Source of the DNA: an uncultured Johnsonella sp.
Lineage (GTDB): Bacteria > Bacillota > Clostridia > Lachnospirales > Lachnospiraceae
NCBI GenBank assembly: GCA_900766185.1
Contig: CAAFUL010000089.1
Span: 3,191 to 67,190 of the forward strand
Direction: 5' to 3'
Length of the DNA stretch: 64,000 bases
Shown here: positions 62,620 through 64,000 of the stretch, one piece after another
How positions within the stretch are numbered: the stretch's first letter is position 1
Layout: the number at the start of each line of letters is the position of its first letter
The notes under the pieces: generated by a model
The model's database searches: none
What the model was told of the DNA's origin: nothing
What the model saw: the letters and a program-made list of their open reading frames with translations, nothing else
Program-made: the position numbers and the translations under genes

Positions 62620-62840
62620 GGTAATGCTGTTATTGCTTTTGATTGTAGTGTAGAATAAAATACAAGGTATATAAAGAAACTGTGTATCTGCTTTTTTATA
62701 ACTTCTGGTCATAATGTCCAGAAGTGGGAAGGAAAAAAATGATGCAGGTAAGTGAAGATTATAAGGTATGACGACATAATGGTTGCAGTGGGAAAAAGGT
62801 ATAATAGTTATAATTTATTTAAGAATTGAGAGGTGATTTT

Positions 62841-63644
62841 GTGTCTAAAATAAATGTTGAAGGATCTGAAATCAGCATTATAGCCATAGATGATAAAGAT
62901 TATATTTCTTTAACTGATATGGTAAGAAATATTGAAAACGGTTTAGCTTTAATCGAGAAGTGGCTAAGAAATAAAAATACAATAGAGTTTTTAGGTATTT
63001 GGGAGGAAATGTATAATCCTGATTTTAATTCCCTCGAATTCGAGGGAATTAAAAATGAAGCCGGACTGAATCGCTTTGTTTTATCGGTAAAACAGTGGGT
63101 AGAAAAAACCAATTCTATCGGTATTGTTGCAAAAGCAGGAAGATACGGAGGAACTTACGCACATAAAGATATTGCTTTTGAGTTTGCTTCTTGGGTATCC
63201 CCATACTTTAAGCTGTATTTAATAAAAGAATTTGAACGCTTAAAAGAAGAAGAACAAAAGAAGCTCGGTTGGGATATAAAAAGAAATTTGGCAAAAATCA
63301 ATTATAGGATTCATACTGATGCTATAAAGAATAATCTTATACCTGAAAAACTGCCAAAGGAAAAAATCAACTTTATTTATGCAAATGAGGCTGATATTTT
63401 GAATATGGCTTTGTTTGGAATGACTGCAAAGGAATGGAGAGATGAAAATCCAAATTTAAAGGGAAATATCAGAGATTATGCGGATATATCTCAACTTGTT
63501 TGCCTTTCTAATCTCGAAAACCTAAATGCAGTATTTATAAATGAAGGGATGAAACAGTCGGACAGATTGGAAAAATTGAATTCTATTGCAATTGAGCAGA
63601 TGAAAATATTATCTGAAGCTGAAACTGTAAAAAAGCTGAAGTAA
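62841..63644 (+). CDS. KilA-N domain protein
   Basis: 267 residues. The N-terminal KilA-N domain (about 5-115) shows 'DKDYISLTDMVRN', 'ALIEKWLRNKNTIEFLGIWE' and 'GRYGGTYAHKDIAFEFASWVSPYFKLYLIKEF' (seen about 101-133). This DNA-binding fold is common in phage and large DNA viruses. A second helical domain (about 165-260) is of the type often found C-terminal to KilA-N. GTG at 62841 is chosen for GAGAGGTG just upstream. It sits between the initiator and the transfer region, probably as cargo. Function unknown. Confidence 0.85.
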   Translation: MSKINVEGSEISIIAIDDKDYISLTDMVRNIENGLALIEKWLRNKNTIEFLGIWEEMYNPDFNSLEFEGIKNEAGLNRFVLSVKQWVEKTNSIGIVAKAGRYGGTYAHKDIAFEFASWVSPYFKLYLIKEFERLKEEEQKKLGWDIKRNLAKINYRIHTDAIKNNLIPEKLPKEKINFIYANEADILNMALFGMTAKEWRDENPNLKGNIRDYADISQLVCLSNLENLNAVFINEGMKQSDRLEKLNSIAIEQMKILSEAETVKKLK

Positions 63645-63671
63645 AATGAAACTTAAAAGAATCCTGTAAAG

Positions 63672-63706
63672 AGGTGATTAGAGTAACATCTAACTACCTT
63701 TTTTTC
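63672..63706 (+). terminator. Terminator after the KilA-N gene
   Basis: AGGTGATTAGA (63672-63682) pairs with TCTAACTACCT (63689-63699) with two G-U or mismatched positions, followed by six T residues. It isolates the KilA-N gene from the following transfer genes. Confidence 0.7.
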
Positions 63707-63732
63707 TTGTAATAAATGAAGGAGGTGAAATA

Positions 63733-64000
63733 TTGATCAATGAAGAAGTAAACAGACAAGTTATTGCTATAGTAAAAAGTGGAAACATAAAATCAGCAAA
63801 AATGATAATAGACCTTATGAAAAAAATGTTAAACATGGCAGCCAAAAAAGGGAAAAGTCTAAAGGAATTTATAGAAGAAAAGAAACCGACAACCGTAAAA
63901 GAGTTGGTGAAGAAAGGAAAGGTTGAAACCTTAGAACTAAATGACCTTGATTTTAAGGGCTTAAAAAGAGAGCTAAATAAAAACGGAGTAAAATTCAGTA
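63733..64000 (+). CDS. PcfB-like protein (DUF3801), 5' part
   Basis: The first 89 residues of a gene that continues beyond the window. 'INEEVNRQVIAIVKSGNIKSAKMIIDLMKKML' and 'LKEFIEEKKPTTVKELVKKGKVETLELNDLDFKGLKREL' (seen about 40-80) match PcfB/DUF3801, which works with the coupling protein and relaxase in conjugative transfer. It starts with TTG, with AGGAGGTG 8 bases upstream. It shows that transfer genes follow downstream. Confidence 0.85.
   Translation, partial: MINEEVNRQVIAIVKSGNIKSAKMIIDLMKKMLNMAAKKGKSLKEFIEEKKPTTVKELVKKGKVETLELNDLDFKGLKRELNKNGVKFS

Noticed and set aside
1..64000. CRISPR array
   Set aside because: No regularly spaced direct repeats were found; the repeats present are dispersed inverted-repeat elements.

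Overview
The window is a chromosomal segment of a low-GC, strictly anaerobic Firmicute, most likely a member of the Lachnospiraceae (inference). The support is the gene content and order: an ireB-ruvX-DUF1292-RNase J-short MltG-O-methyltransferase-U32 peptidase run, an oxygen-sensitive class III ribonucleotide reductase (nrdD/nrdG), an iron-sulfur serine dehydratase, a 2-hydroxyacyl-CoA dehydratase-type activator with its double-cubane partner, pyruvate phosphate dikinase, a deacetylase with ChW-like repeats, and strong AGGAGG-type ribosome binding sites. No rRNA, tRNA or CRISPR array was seen.

Layout. 1-6.1 kb: an ABC importer pair without an ATPase, a 3'-disrupted flavodoxin-like reductase gene, the activator/double-cubane reductase pair (minus strand) and a secreted choline-binding-type protein. 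6.4-14 kb: pstSCAB phosphate importer (no phoU here), convergent with a minus-strand group msrAB, YesN-type regulator, YesM-type kinase. 14.2-27.5 kb: two proteins of uncharacterised families, a secreted polysaccharide deacetylase, an ABC-F ATPase, exonuclease III, a MmcQ/YjbR protein, a GH13-like protein that seems to lack its catalytic residues, sdaAB/sdaAA, and nrdD/nrdG behind a promoter carrying two NrdR boxes. 27.6-42.6 kb: trpS-luxS-MATE, a DJ-1 protein, a duplicated P-II protein overlapping a duplicated DUF1538 membrane protein, murA, a polar amino acid ABC importer, metK, a kinase/regulator pair and an HD-domain protein. 42.9-59 kb: a long housekeeping run from ireB to ppdK, including RNase J, a PreP-type protease, era, recO, glyS and ppdK.

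59-64 kb is the start of an integrated conjugative element: two small proteins typical of such elements, ParA, ParB, a RepA-type initiator broken by a one-base frameshift, a KilA-N protein and the 5' part of a PcfB-like (DUF3801) gene that runs off the window. Its genes use CGT arginine codons much more than most of the surrounding chromosome.

The most unusual content is between the genes. A family of about 180-bp elements (R1, three copies) has 15-16 bp terminal inverted repeats (TTACAGTTT.GGTAG type) and a central hairpin TGAAAGC-NN-GCTTTCA. A second family of about 150 bp (R2, two copies) has ends CATAAACCG/CGGTTTATG; one copy has replaced the 3' end of the flavodoxin-like gene. A third sequence (R3) occurs once as a palindrome and once as a partial inverted copy. 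These look like non-autonomous mobile elements (MITEs) or structured RNAs, and several lie inside transcription units where they could affect expression. There is also a hairpin resembling an IS200/IS605 right end.
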